DNA from: Dasypus novemcinctus
Taxonomy: Eukaryota > Chordata > Mammalia > Cingulata > Dasypodidae
Length of the DNA: 64,000 nucleotides
NCBI RefSeq assembly: GCF_030445035.2
Contig: NC_080680.1
Span: 112,122,228-112,186,227 of the forward strand
Reading direction: 5' to 3'
Position numbers and translations under genes: made by a program. Positions 22,911 through 31,854 of this stretch are shown in pieces (within the stretch, counting starts at the first letter, position 1; each line of letters begins with the position of its first letter). The notes beneath the pieces were generated by a model. That model searched no databases and had not been told where the DNA came from. It saw only the letters and a program-made list of their open reading frames with translations.

Positions 22911-23034
22911 AAGTGCAGCTTTTGACAACTCTAGGGTCAGTGCTGGGAGGGGTGTGAAGCATGACTGGAAGCTTTCCTTCTGCTTTTGGGAGGTCTGTGA
23001 AAGAAAGAAGCTGCTCCCTCTGTGTCTCCTTTGT

Positions 23035-23157
23035 GTCAGCTCACTGTGCCTGTCTGCCACGCCAGCTTGCCTTCTCCAGGAGGCACGGAGAACCCAATCC
23101 AGGACCTCCCGTGTGGTAGGTGGAGGCCCAATTGCTTGAGCAGTAACTGCTTCTCCA
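23035..23157 (-). mobile_element. DAS-type SINE unit (minus)
   Basis: CTTCTCCAGGAGGCACGGAG, AACCCAATCCAGGACCTCCC and CAATTGCTTGAGCAGTAACT match the minus-strand short SINE head. Related units are at 35,950-36,038 and 27,955-28,030. Confidence 0.75.
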
Positions 23158-23511
23158 AGATCCACTTTTAAGTTCTCATTTTTCAGTCTCAAAATGGGCA
23201 CCAGATCCTTTTTGTCCCAGGAGCCCACAATCTTAATGGATCACCTTCTTTCTCTATCATTTATCATTTCTTTTCTTTCATAAGACCACACTTAGATCCT
23301 GTACCCTCTTTCCCAACCAGATCACAATGTGTTTCTGGAACCCTCCTCTCCTCAGCTGACTCTCCCTCCTCTTTGTCAGGATGTCATCCCTCACCTCTCA
23401 CCAACCTCCCTTTCACTCCATGAATCCCACTGATTTATTTGCTCATTACCTTTCACCACCAACTGTCTCTACCCAACTTAACCCATTGCAACTTTCTCCT
23501 GGTGGGAGGTA

Positions 23512-23956
23512 TGTGATGACTAGGCTAATTTGTCAGCTTGGGCAGGCAATGGTGCCCAGTTTTTGGTCAAGCAAGCACTGAGCTAATTGTAATACAAGGG
23601 CATTTCATGGACTTTAATCATCAGTAAGTTGATTGCACAGAGGGCAGGTTACATCTACAATGAACTGAGGAGATTGCTGTCAGCAATGAAGTGACAACAC
23701 ATCCAATTGGTCGAAGGCCTTAAAAGGAGAAGTGATTTCAGCATCCAGAGAGAGAATTCCCAACTCTAGTTTGGACAGCCAGAATCTCTGGAGGAATTCA
23801 TCAAGGTCCTTCTTTGGAGTCCCTGGTTAGCATTCTGCCCTATGGAATTTGGAATTGTGTATCCCCACAGTTGTGTGAGTCAATTTTGTAAAATCTCATA
23901 CTATTTACAGATATCTCCTGTTGGTTCTGTTACTCCAGAGAACCCTGACTAATGCA
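23512..23956 (+). mobile_element. ERVL-like solo LTR
   Basis: 445 bp, TGTGATGACTAGGCTAATTT...CTGACTAATGCA, that is TG...CA. The CTAGGCTAATTTGTCAGCTT start and ACTCCAGAGAACCCTGACTA end are typical of ERVL-class LTRs. Flanks AGGTA (23,507-23,511) and AGGCA (23,957-23,961) look like a 5-bp duplication with one change. Confidence 0.82.
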
Positions 23957-25479
23957 AGGCATCTGTTGAGAACTTGCTTCTCCTTACCTTCTTATACTGT
24001 GATTCCAGCAAGAGCTTTCTTCTCTCCATCAGGTTTCTGTCTCTGGGGACACTCTCCATCTAGACATGTGGAAGTGGATAAACTCTCTTTCCTCAGTCCT
24101 GTTGTCCAGAAGAGCTCCTGGAGATAGAAGTCACAAAGAACATGGATCTCCAGATTTGGGATCATTGCTAAAACAGCCAAGGGTGCACTACCAACTCAAT
24201 TCTTCTGTGACTATCTTAACACCACTTGACTGTTTAGCATTACTCCAAAGCCCTCCCGCCCTTCTGGAGATCTGAAGGCAAACCAGGGTGATGGCATAGT
24301 CCTTAGGAGTCTCCAGATCCCCCAGCCTTGCTGGACGTAGCAGTGGCAATGGAGCTAGCTTGTCTGGGGTCTCCCCTCTCTGTCCAGTGGATCCCTAATG
24401 ATGGCTGTTCTTTGATGGCCGTTTCCCACTAGCCTCCTGTTCTCTTTATTCATCCTCTAATGCCTTCCCCCCATCCAAATGCAGGCAAGGAATCCCCACT
24501 TCTTTCTCAGCCCCAGCCCCAGCCCTTGCCCCTATACCCCTACCTTCGGATCTCACCCCCTCCACCCTTGGGGGTAAGTCCCAGAAGGAAGGGGCTCACC
24601 AAAGAAGGGCAGTAACTTCTTTAAGCTGAGTTTCTACTTTAGGATTATGATGGTGGAGAATGAATTTAGGAATTCCTTCAAAGGTTAAATAGCCCAGGGA
24701 GAAAGTCAAGGCCAAGGAACCCCTAGCTCTTGAGAGGCCTGGGCCTGCAGAAGCCCTGTGTCCCTAAGCTTTAGGCCCTGAGGAGAAGCCAGAGAAAGAA
24801 TGTAGCTCCAAAGAATGAAGGACCTTATGAGATCCCGAGCACATGTGCATCAAGGAGGGCAGGCAGGACTGGGGACTCACCAAGCCAAAGCGTCACCTTC
24901 CCCAACGGGGGGCTTAGCTGATACCAAGTGAACAAGACCCCTGAGCTCCAGCCCCAGACTAAATCGACTCAGGGAAAAAGGATGAGAGGTTTCGGTGGCT
25001 GTGTTCCAGGAAAAAGGGCTAAGGGCAAGAAGGTCACTTGTGAAAAAAATGAAATCAACTATGCCTGGTCTAGTTCCAGTGAGTCATCGTGCCAAGCACT
25101 TGGGAAAGCACATCAGTAAGGAAAACAGAGAAAGCTCCCTGCCCTGGCAGAGCTTAAATCATGGCTGCTTTAGTCAGCTCCCTCTCCTCCTGCTCAAAAC
25201 TCTATCAGGCCTTCTTCTCTTGCATCATTCCTTTACCTTTTACACCCCGGCAGCAGATGTGCTGTACTGTCACTAGCAAGAGGCACTGTAAACCTTCAGA
25301 TGGAAACGTTTCATCATGGAATCCTCAGACCGCCTTGTACCCCACCCGTAGTTCCTCTTTCCTTACTGCTCCGTGAAAGAGGGGTCTCCTTCACCTGGCC
25401 CAAGGAAGGATCAGTGCCCTCACTTCCCCCATCACAACTCTTGCTACATTCGGTGGGGACTTCAGTGTTACTTATCTAT
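23957..25479. other. No feature recognised
   Basis: About 1.5 kb of ordinary GC. Several short frames overlap with no recognisable domain. The 24,480-24,580 part is C-rich (CCCCAGCCCCAGCCC-like), low-complexity. Confidence 0.5.
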
Positions 25480-25550
25480 CTTCCCTGAGGACAGGGACTT
25501 ACCTCACTCATTGCTTGAAGGCCTGGTATGTGGCATCTAGTTAACGGTCA
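25480..25550 (+). mobile_element. L2 LINE 3' end fragment
   Basis: TTCCCTGAGGACAGGGACTT and GGCCTGGTATGTGGCATCTA match the L2 3' terminal consensus in order. Confidence 0.65.
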
Positions 25551-25569
25551 ACAACGGCTCTAGAACCAA

Positions 25570-26200
25570 GGAGCTTTGGGGAATCTTGCAGGGAGAAGCC
25601 CCGCCCAATAGAACACGGGGGTGGAGCGACACCCAAGGGGCGGGGCCTCTTTCAGGGGCCGGGCTACAGCCAAGGGTGGGGCCTCTGTCCAGGGCGGGGA
25701 GGGTGGAGTTCCTCTTCCGGGGGTGGGGCGGGGCGGGGAGTGGGGTGGTCACAGCTCAGCACCCAGGGGCTTCCACCTCCCAGGTTCTGGTGGAGCTTTC
25801 CCGGGGCCTGAGGGCCTTTCTCGCTTCCTCGGCTGCCAGTGGGGCCAGGTCCCCCAAGCCTGGTTGGCGCCTCCGAAGGTGCTGAGAGGCCTGGGCACGG
25901 AACTGGCCCAGGGGAGCCAGGCCCGCCTTCTCTGTTTGAATTCGAAGAGCGTCCTTACATCGTCATCACCGTCATCAGCAACCCTGGCTGCCGTTTGCGG
26001 AGACTGAACCCTGCCCGGGCTGCCGGGCTCTGGGCACGGCCTCTTCGCTCAAGTCTCACCTCTTCCACGGCGCTGGAACAATGCAGTGGAGCCTAATCAG
26101 GTTGCCGCTAGAAATAGAAAGGAACCCGTGCCTTTGTGCAGCGCCAGAGTTCAGGGCTGGGCCTGCTGCAGTTGCCACGTGGGCCACGTGGGTTTGCCCA
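25570..26200. promoter_or_regulatory. CpG-rich candidate promoter with GC boxes and paired E-boxes
   Basis: The only clearly GC- and CpG-rich stretch of the window. It holds an inverted CCAAT-type CCCAATAG (25,604), GC boxes GGGGCGGGGCC (25,637-25,647) and GGGCGGGGAG (25,691), a GGGGCGGGGCGGGG run (25,725-25,738), and two palindromic CACGTG E-boxes 9 bp apart (26,176-26,181 and 26,185-26,190). No TATA box or first exon can be fixed. Open frames here (for example 25,621-26,007, plus) are what GC-rich DNA gives by chance. Could be a CpG-island promoter of a non-coding RNA or of a gene outside the window. Confidence 0.45.
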
Positions 26201-26304
26201 GGGGTCAGCATCTGAAACTCTCCCTGCGGGACCAGCATCTACAGGGTGTGCGAACTGTGTTCTGAGTTGTTGGCAGGTAGGTTACGGAGAACCCCCTGCC
26301 TTGG

Positions 26305-26705
26305 TGTCCTAGGATTGCTGTAACAGAGTACCACAAACGGGGTGGCTGAAAACAGACATTTATTGTCTTGCAGTTCTAGAGGCCACAGGTCCAAAATCAG
26401 GGTGTCTGCAGGGCCACGCTCCTTCCGAAAGCCCTGAGTGGGGAATCTTGCCTGTCTCTCCTAGCGTTCCTTGGCTTGTAGATAAGTCGCTCTAACTCCT
26501 GCCTCCTCAGTCTTCAGTGTCCTCTCCCCTGTGTCAGTCTGTCTTGGTGTTCAAATTTCCTCTTCTAAGGTCACCAGTCTCACTGGATTAGGGCCCCCTC
26601 TAAGCCAGGTGTGCCTCCATCTCGTATTTCCAAGGAAGGCCCTATTCACAGGTCCCAGGGCTAGGACTAGAACATGTCTTTTTGGGGTTCACAATTCAAC
26701 CCCAC
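26305..26705 (-). mobile_element. MLT1-type MaLR LTR (minus)
   Basis: Starts TGTCCTAGGATTGCTGTAAC, then GTACCACAAACGGGGTGGCT, CAGTTCTAGAGGCC, and ends TTCACAATTCAACCCCACA. This is the reverse complement of an MLT1 LTR. Confidence 0.78.
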
Positions 26706-26975
26706 ACTCACTCAGTGAGGCCAGGGGGAGCGGTTTGTGGGAGCTCAGGTGAAGGCCCATGGGCAGCGGGCTGGCCCTGACAATCTCTGCCTTTTAATTG
26801 GGGTGTGTAGACCACTTACTTGGCCATTTTGATATGGTTTTATTTAAATCTACCATCTTGCTGGTTGGTTTTGATTTGTTTCATCCAAAAAGTTGTTCCT
26901 TTTTTCTTCTTTTTAATTACCTGTATATGGACTAATGTATTTTTTATGATTCTATTTTATCTTCATTCGTATCTT

Positions 26976-27066
26976 TTTTTTTTTTGCAAGGAGGCACTGG
27001 GGATTGAACCTGGGACCTCATGCATGGGAAGCAGGCACTCAACCACTGAGCTACATCTGCTACCTA
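26976..27066 (-). mobile_element. DAS-type SINE (minus) in old L1
   Basis: T run, then GGAGGCACTGGGGATTGAAC, CTGGGACCTCATGCATGGGA and CAACCACTGAGCTACATCTG. Duplication GTATCTT at 26,969-26,975 and 27,067-27,073. Confidence 0.9.
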
Positions 27067-27335
27067 GTATCTTATTGTTTAAATCTCTTTTTAGAATTTT
27101 TTGTGACTGTCTTAGGGTTCAAAATAATTGTCTTTAATATTCACATTTAATTTATCACATTTTTAGAACACTCGTCTCCAAATAATATTTTGCCACTTCA
27201 TATATGGATATTTTGACTTCTTCCCTCCCATTTCTTTGTGCTATCATATACTCAGAGGCTGTATTTATGAAAATTAATTTTAAATTTCTCAAGTAATATA
27301 TGATTAAATGCTCTAAATAAATATTAAAACATTTC

Positions 27336-27555
27336 TTGAGTGGCTGTGGTTCAAGTAGTTGAGCACCTGCCTCCCACATGGGAGGTCCTGGGTTTGGTTC
27401 CCAGTGGGCTCCAGAAAAAACAAAAACAAACAACAGGTAAAACAAACAAACAAACAACTCAGGGAAGCCAGTGTGCTCTATTGGTTGAGTTCTGGCTTCC
27501 ACAACAAGGTACTGGGTTACTGGGTTCAATCCCCAGCCCCAAGTACTTAAAAAAA
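27336..27555 (+). mobile_element. Two tandem DAS-type SINE units within one target duplication
   Basis: First unit: GTGGCTGTGGTTCAAGTAGT, CTGCCTCCCACATGGGAGGT, GGGTTTGGTTCCCAGTG, then a CAAACAAACAAACAA linker. Second unit: AGTGTGCTCTATTGGTTGAG and GGGTTCAATCCCCAGCC plus an A tail. AAAACATTTC flanks the pair at 27,326-27,335 and 27,556-27,565. No duplication is seen between the units, so both arrived in one event. Confidence 0.88.
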
Positions 27556-27639
27556 AAAACATTTCACATAGTCTATGGTTCCCTTGATCACCCTTTACTT
27601 GGAGGTAAACAGTATTATCAGTTATATATCTTTCCAAAC

Positions 27640-27671
27640 CTATCTCTCTCTCTCTCCCTCTCTCTCTATTT
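27640..27671. repeat. (TC)n microsatellite
   Basis: CTCTCTCTCTCTCCCTCTCT-type run within the L1 fragment. Confidence 0.8.
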
Positions 27672-27751
27672 GTCTGTCTTCTTAGGATATGTATAGTTGA
27701 CTTTTTCCCATAAAAGATATGATACTGTGCATATCTTAATGTAGCATGCTT

Positions 27752-28354
27752 TTTTTTTTTTTGAGGTGTCGGGACTGAGAATTGAACCTGGGACCTTGTA
27801 TGCAGGAGGCTGGCTCTCAACCACTGAGCCACAGCAGCTCCTCTGCGCTAGCTCCCTCTTCTGTTTGCTCATTGTTTGCTTGTTGTTTGCTCATTGTTTG
27901 CTTGTTGTTTTTGCTTATTGTCTGCCCATTGCTTTTGCTTGTTGAATGTTTTCTTTAAGAGGCACTGGGAACCGAACTTGGGACCTCCCATGTGGGAGGT
28001 GGGTCAACTTCTTGAGCTACATCTGCTCCTTGCTTGTTTGCTTTTGCTTGTTCTCTGCTTGCTTTTTTTGTTTGTTTGTTGCCTGCTCACTGTTTTTGCT
28101 TGTTGTCTGCTTGTTGTTTTTGTTTGTTTTTTCTTTTGGAAGCACCAGGAACCAAACCTGGAACCACCCTTGTGTGAGGTGGACGGGCAACTGCTTGAGC
28201 CACATCTGCTCCCTGCTCATTTGTTTTTGCTCCTTGTTTTTCGCTCATTATCTGCTCATTGTTTGTTTGTTCTTTCTTTCGAGGGACTGGGAACTGAACC
28301 TGGGACCTTCCATGTGGGAGGTGGGCACTCAGTGACTTGAGCCACTCTGCTCCC
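27752..28354 (-). mobile_element. Polymeric DAS-type SINE: four head units in one insertion
   Basis: Four minus-strand tRNA-like units at about 27,764-27,842, 27,957-28,030, 28,138-28,212 and 28,280-28,354. Each has an AACC-GGGACC core and ends in a CACTGAGCCACAGCAGCTCC-like segment. Between them run TGCTTGTTGTTTGCTCATTG-type linkers of variable length. The whole block is flanked by AGCATGCTT (27,743-27,751) and AGCAAGCTT (28,355-28,363), 8 of 9 identical, and the old L1 resumes outside. About 600 bp, so it behaves as a single polymeric insertion or one enlarged by unequal exchange. Confidence 0.8.
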
Positions 28355-28363
28355 AGCAAGCTT

Positions 28364-28620
28364 CTTTATATTCAACAGTATAGCATGCCAGTCTACCTAT
28401 ATTAGTACATAAAGATCTGTCTTATTCTTTTGAACTGCTGCATGGTATTCTATTAAATGAATTTTCTACAGTTTTTTTTTTTTTTAAGTTGATGGACATT
28501 TATTTCCTATTATTCATTACGGTAAAGAAAGCTACAGTCTATGTGAACATTGTGGACATTTGTAAGTCCTTCTTTAGAGGCGTTACCTAGAAGTCAAATT
28601 AAATTTCTCAAAGAACTCAA
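28364..28620 (-). mobile_element. Old LINE fragment (minus), continuation
   Basis: TGCTGCATGGTATTCTATTA, TTGATGGACATTTATTTCC and the CATTGTGGACATTTG block fit an L1 3' region in minus orientation, likely continuing the fragment before the SINE array. Confidence 0.55.
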
Positions 28621-28941
28621 CAACAAGAAATAAAGGGGAGAGGAGAGCCAGAAATTAAACCTAGGATGTTCTATGGTTGTTAAGTTTCTGTGTTAAGTTT
28701 CGCCTAGTGGGGGTGGGAGGGATGGGCTAGAAAATTTAAGGCCTCAGAAAGTCTTATGAAGTAACGACATCATCTTTGGAACTTAGGAGCTTCTGGGGGA
28801 ACACAGGTTGGCGGTGATTTTCCTGCCTTGGGTATAAAGAAACTTTCCCAGAAAGTTTGCAAAGAGAAGGTTGTGACTCCTTTTGATGGTCGATCAGAGT
28901 TGTTAAATAACTTGCTTAAAGTCAGAGGTCTTAAAGGGCTT

Positions 28942-28997
28942 GTTTTTTTGTTTTTAAAGATTTATTTTTATTAATTTTTTCCCCTCCCACCACCCCC
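28942..28997 (-). mobile_element. Severely 5'-truncated long SINE (tail only)
   Basis: Only the tail block (TTTTTAAAGATTTATTTTTA ... CCCCTCCCACCACCCCC) is present. AGGGCTT flanks it at 28,935-28,941 and 28,998-29,004. A 56-bp insertion with its own duplication: the shortest SINE copy in the window. Confidence 0.8.
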
Positions 28998-29059
28998 AGG
29001 GCTTATTTTCCTGTCACCTCACAGTGGGATGCATGACAACCCAGAGAATTTAGGAAAGT

Positions 29060-29190
29060 AGTTGAATTTAAAGATCACCGGGCTAAACGCCTTCATATTT
29101 CAGAAGGGACGCAGGCCTTAGAGGGAAAAAGATTTGCTCAAGGTCCCATGCTGTGTCAGTGTTAAAGCTGGACCTGTGGCCCTCAATGCT
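29060..29190 (+). mobile_element. MIR fragment
   Basis: GATTTGCTCAAGGTCCCATG, TGTGTCAGTGTTAAAGCTGG and CCTGTGGCCCTCAATGC follow the MIR 3' half. Confidence 0.55.
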
Positions 29191-29940
29191 GACATTTTTG
29201 GCCCAGCTGTGGGAGGCAGAAAAGCAGAAACCGGAAGGAGATAGCCGAGTCCAGCTAGGGGAAGTGGTGGTGGAGGGGCCAAGGAGACGGAGAAGCAAAC
29301 ATCGCTGCCGCCTCCTCCCGCTGCAGCCCACTCTCTTCCTTCTGCCAGATTCCTGCGGACTTTTTTCTTTAGCAGCATCAAAGAAGTCCAAAAAGGAAAA
29401 CCAAACAATCCAAATTACAGGATAGAGCAAACGACCCATTTCCATGTAAATGTTAACCATTCTGCTGCAAAACAAAAAACAGTGGAAATGCTGAGGCTTT
29501 GGTTTGGATGGGCCATGTGGAAGATGGGCGATGCTTATAAATAGTCTCTAGAACAACAAGTGGCGCGCAGTAGGTCCCTCCTGGAGGGCAGCAGGATGGT
29601 GGCTGGACACGTTACTCCAACGCAGCTATTGAGAAGTGGCCCAGGACTCCTTGTAATAATCCTTAATTTCAACTACACTACCCAAAATGAAACCCCCAAA
29701 CAACCAAGACAGCGAAGGGAGGAGGGTTGTCATTAAAACAAAAGGGCTGGGCACCCAGAAGACTAGTCACAGCTGGAGAGTTGTGGAGGTGGGACTTGAA
29801 ACTGGCTCTCTCCCGGCTCTCATCCCCTTAGGACAGAGGTCCTCAAACTGGCCTGCCGTCAGCAGGCTGAGGCTGTGCTTTGAGGAGAGCTGAATCTTGG
29901 AGTGTTGTCTTCTCAGGACTTGGGAGCAGAAAGCTCTTCC
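29191..29940. other. No feature recognised, moderately GC-rich
   Basis: Single-copy-looking DNA with a minus-strand frame of 130 codons (29,083-29,475) and no motif. A possible MIR tail sits at 29,768-29,840 (GAGGTGGGACTTGAAACTGG). Confidence 0.45.
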
Positions 29941-29949
29941 ACTCCAGAA

Positions 29950-30140
29950 ATGCTGCAGGGGAGTTCCCCAGAGAGCAGTGTTTTACAAATTCCCAGCATC
30001 CAGATGACTGGATAGCTTTGAAAAAAGGCAAATTCTTGAACTACCCCTACCCCCAAAATTAGTACCTAATCAGCCTTTGTGGATGTGACCTAGAAATCTG
30101 CATATTAAACAATTACCCCAGGTGATTCTTGTGCCTGCCT
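29950..30140. mobile_element. Probable MER5-like hAT transposon fragment
   Basis: AATTACCCCAGGTGATTCTT, GAAATCTGCATATTAAACA and the ACAAATTCCCAGCATCC half resemble the two halves of MER5-type elements. Orientation and exact ends are uncertain. Confidence 0.45.
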
Positions 30141-30628
30141 GCTGACACGTGGCCTAGGCTGGGCTTGTCCCATCATTCTGCAGTGATAAAGGAACTGTCT
30201 TATGGAAGGCTTGCGGAAATGAAGTCGAAGCCTATCGATCTGCTGTTTTTATCATTTGTAAGTAAAAAAGGTTGAGTATTGTCAATTTCGTGTAGTTCAA
30301 CCTAGTATCTTTGTTTCTTTACACTTCAGTGGAGCTCTAGAAATTGAGTTTTCCAGACCTTTGATTGGACATAGTCAGAGTAAAGAGATTTTTCCAGGGT
30401 GTGAAGATTCATTGACAAGTGACCTAGGGCAGAGGTTTCCATATTAGTAAGTGGCACCTTTGAGGTCTTGTTTCTATTTGGAGCCATGAGGTTCAAAGAT
30501 ATATTTTATGGGGTAGCAGATCCCCAGGTTTTAAAGGTTGTTAATATTTATATTTTATGACCCAACCCCTTTTTTAGGATCTCTGCAAACACTCTGGGAA
30601 GAGTTTCTCCCATTTTGCAGAAAAGAAT

Positions 30629-31745
30629 TTTTTTTAATTAATTTTTTTCACTTCATTTATTTTTTTAATTAAAGTTAATAGATCACAAGGAATGTTACAT
30701 TAAAAAACATAAAAAACAAAAAACATAAGAGGTTCCCATATAATCCATTCTCCACCCCCCACCACATCATTTCTGTAAACTGCATTTTTTTGAAGATATA
30801 TACATCACACAAAAATATTACATTAAAAAAATATAAGAGGTTCCTGTATACCTATCTGCCACCCTCCCCACCCCACTCCTACCACACCAACAACCTCCCT
30901 CATTATTGTGGCACACTCATCACACTCCGTGAACACATTTTGGGGCACTGCTGCACTACACAGATAATGGTTTACCCTGTAGTTCACACTCTCCCCCAGT
31001 AAATTCAGTGGGTTTTGGCAGGATATATAAAGTCCAGCATCTGACCCTGCAATATCATTAAGGACAACTCAAAATCCCAAAAATGCCCCCACATCACATC
31101 TCTTCTTCCCTCTCCCTACCCTCAGCAACTACGTGGCCACCTTCTGTACCTCGATGCTAAAATTTCTTCTAGTACTCGTCACAATAGTTTTATAGTAGAA
31201 TATCAGTAAGTCCACTCTAGTCCGTATTTTATTCCTCCATTCTGTGGAGCCTGGGATGGTGATGTCTTATCTACCTCTTTATCAAGAGGGGGCTTAGATT
31301 CCACATAGATGATGGATGCAATTCCTCTGCTTACAGTTGTAGGCACTCTTGGATCCCTGGTGTGGTGGTTGACCATCTTCACCTCCCTGTTAGCTGATCT
31401 GGGTAAGACCAGTGAACCAGAGAGTAGGAGTCTCCACTCTGCTGAGGCTCAGGGCCCAGCTGGCCCATGGACAGTCCAGAGATTCAAGTCTTCTGAGTAT
31501 GGACCATCCCTAGTGTGCCAACCACAGGTTCAGTAAAAGTGACAGAAGAGGCATATGTAGAAAAGTCACATCTGAGTCCAGCTCCATCACACTCAGGAGC
31601 ACAAATTCCAAAGTAGAGCCCCCAGACATGGCACAGGCTTGAAATCCATCTGCCATGACTATATACCCTATGGCTCTCCGTAGCCTTCAGGAGAACTAGT
31701 ACCTAGGGTTGTATGTACTTTGGCTTTTTCTGGGGTCCAGATAAG
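30629..31745 (-). mobile_element. Younger L1 3' end (minus), left arm of an inverted pair
   Basis: Poly-T-like start, then the 3' UTR read backwards: AAGAGGTTCCTGTATACC, CACCCTCCCCACCCC, TCACATCTCTTCTTCCCTCT, AGGGGGCTTAGATTCCACAT. Matches 42,601-43,520 directly and 32,310-33,216 in reverse complement. The terminal ACATTAAAAAA / TAAGAGGTTCC block occurs twice (about 30,700-30,740 and 30,818-30,846), so the tail itself is partly duplicated. No coding ORF is left. Confidence 0.8.
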
Positions 31746-31746
31746 A

Positions 31747-31840
31747 ATTTTGTTTCTTGGAGGTACCAGGGATTAAATCCAGGACATTGGACATGTGAAG
31801 CAGGCACTCAGTCACTGAGTTACACCTTTCTACTTGCAGA
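31747..31840 (-). mobile_element. DAS-type SINE (minus) between the inverted L1 arms
   Basis: GGAGGTACCAGGGATTAAAT, CAGGACATTGGACATGTGAA and CAGTCACTGAGTTACACC match the short SINE read backwards. It sits at the inner end of the left L1 arm. Confidence 0.85.
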
Positions 31841-31854
31841 TAAGTATTTAAACA

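Larger units (their letters stand above)
21755..22945 (+). repeat. Dispersed repeat, copy B, split by an LTR and a SINE
   Basis: Homologous to 8497-8850 in the same order and orientation once two insertions are removed (21,891-22,273 and 22,489-22,910). The join GAATCCATAAGAAACA / CAATGTGAAAGAA corresponds to the unbroken GAAATCCAGCGGGAAAGGAA / CGTGCAAGAA of copy A. Confidence 0.6.
26778..27750 (-). mobile_element. Old L1 fragment (minus), split by SINEs
   Basis: CAATCTCTGCCTTTTAATTG, TTAAATCTACCATCTTGCTG, TTAGGGTTCAAAATAATTG, AAATAATATTTTGCCACTTC and the TTTGTGCTATCATATACTC block are L1 minus-strand landmarks in order. SINEs split it at 26,976-27,066 and 27,336-27,555. Confidence 0.65.

Noticed and set aside
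22558-23228. Long frames on both strands (193 and 132 codons)
   Set aside because: They are translations of the long SINE and its neighbour. The same peptides recur at every long SINE (6.4, 15.2, 33.8, 44.6 and 52.0 kb).
25621-26007. 128-codon frame in the GC-rich region as a coding first exon
   Set aside because: High GC removes stops in several frames at once, two overlapping frames are open, and no splice donor context or conserved motif is visible.
27752-28354. CRISPR-like array (repeats with spacers)
   Set aside because: The repeats are diverged tRNA-SINE heads and the spacers are themselves repetitive linkers. This is a mammalian genome.
27155-28359. Frames of 225, 154 and 129 codons rich in Leu, Cys and Phe that look like membrane proteins
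   Set aside because: They arise from the L1 fragment and the TGCTTGTTGTTTGC linkers of the polymeric SINE; repeats read in phase mimic membrane segments.
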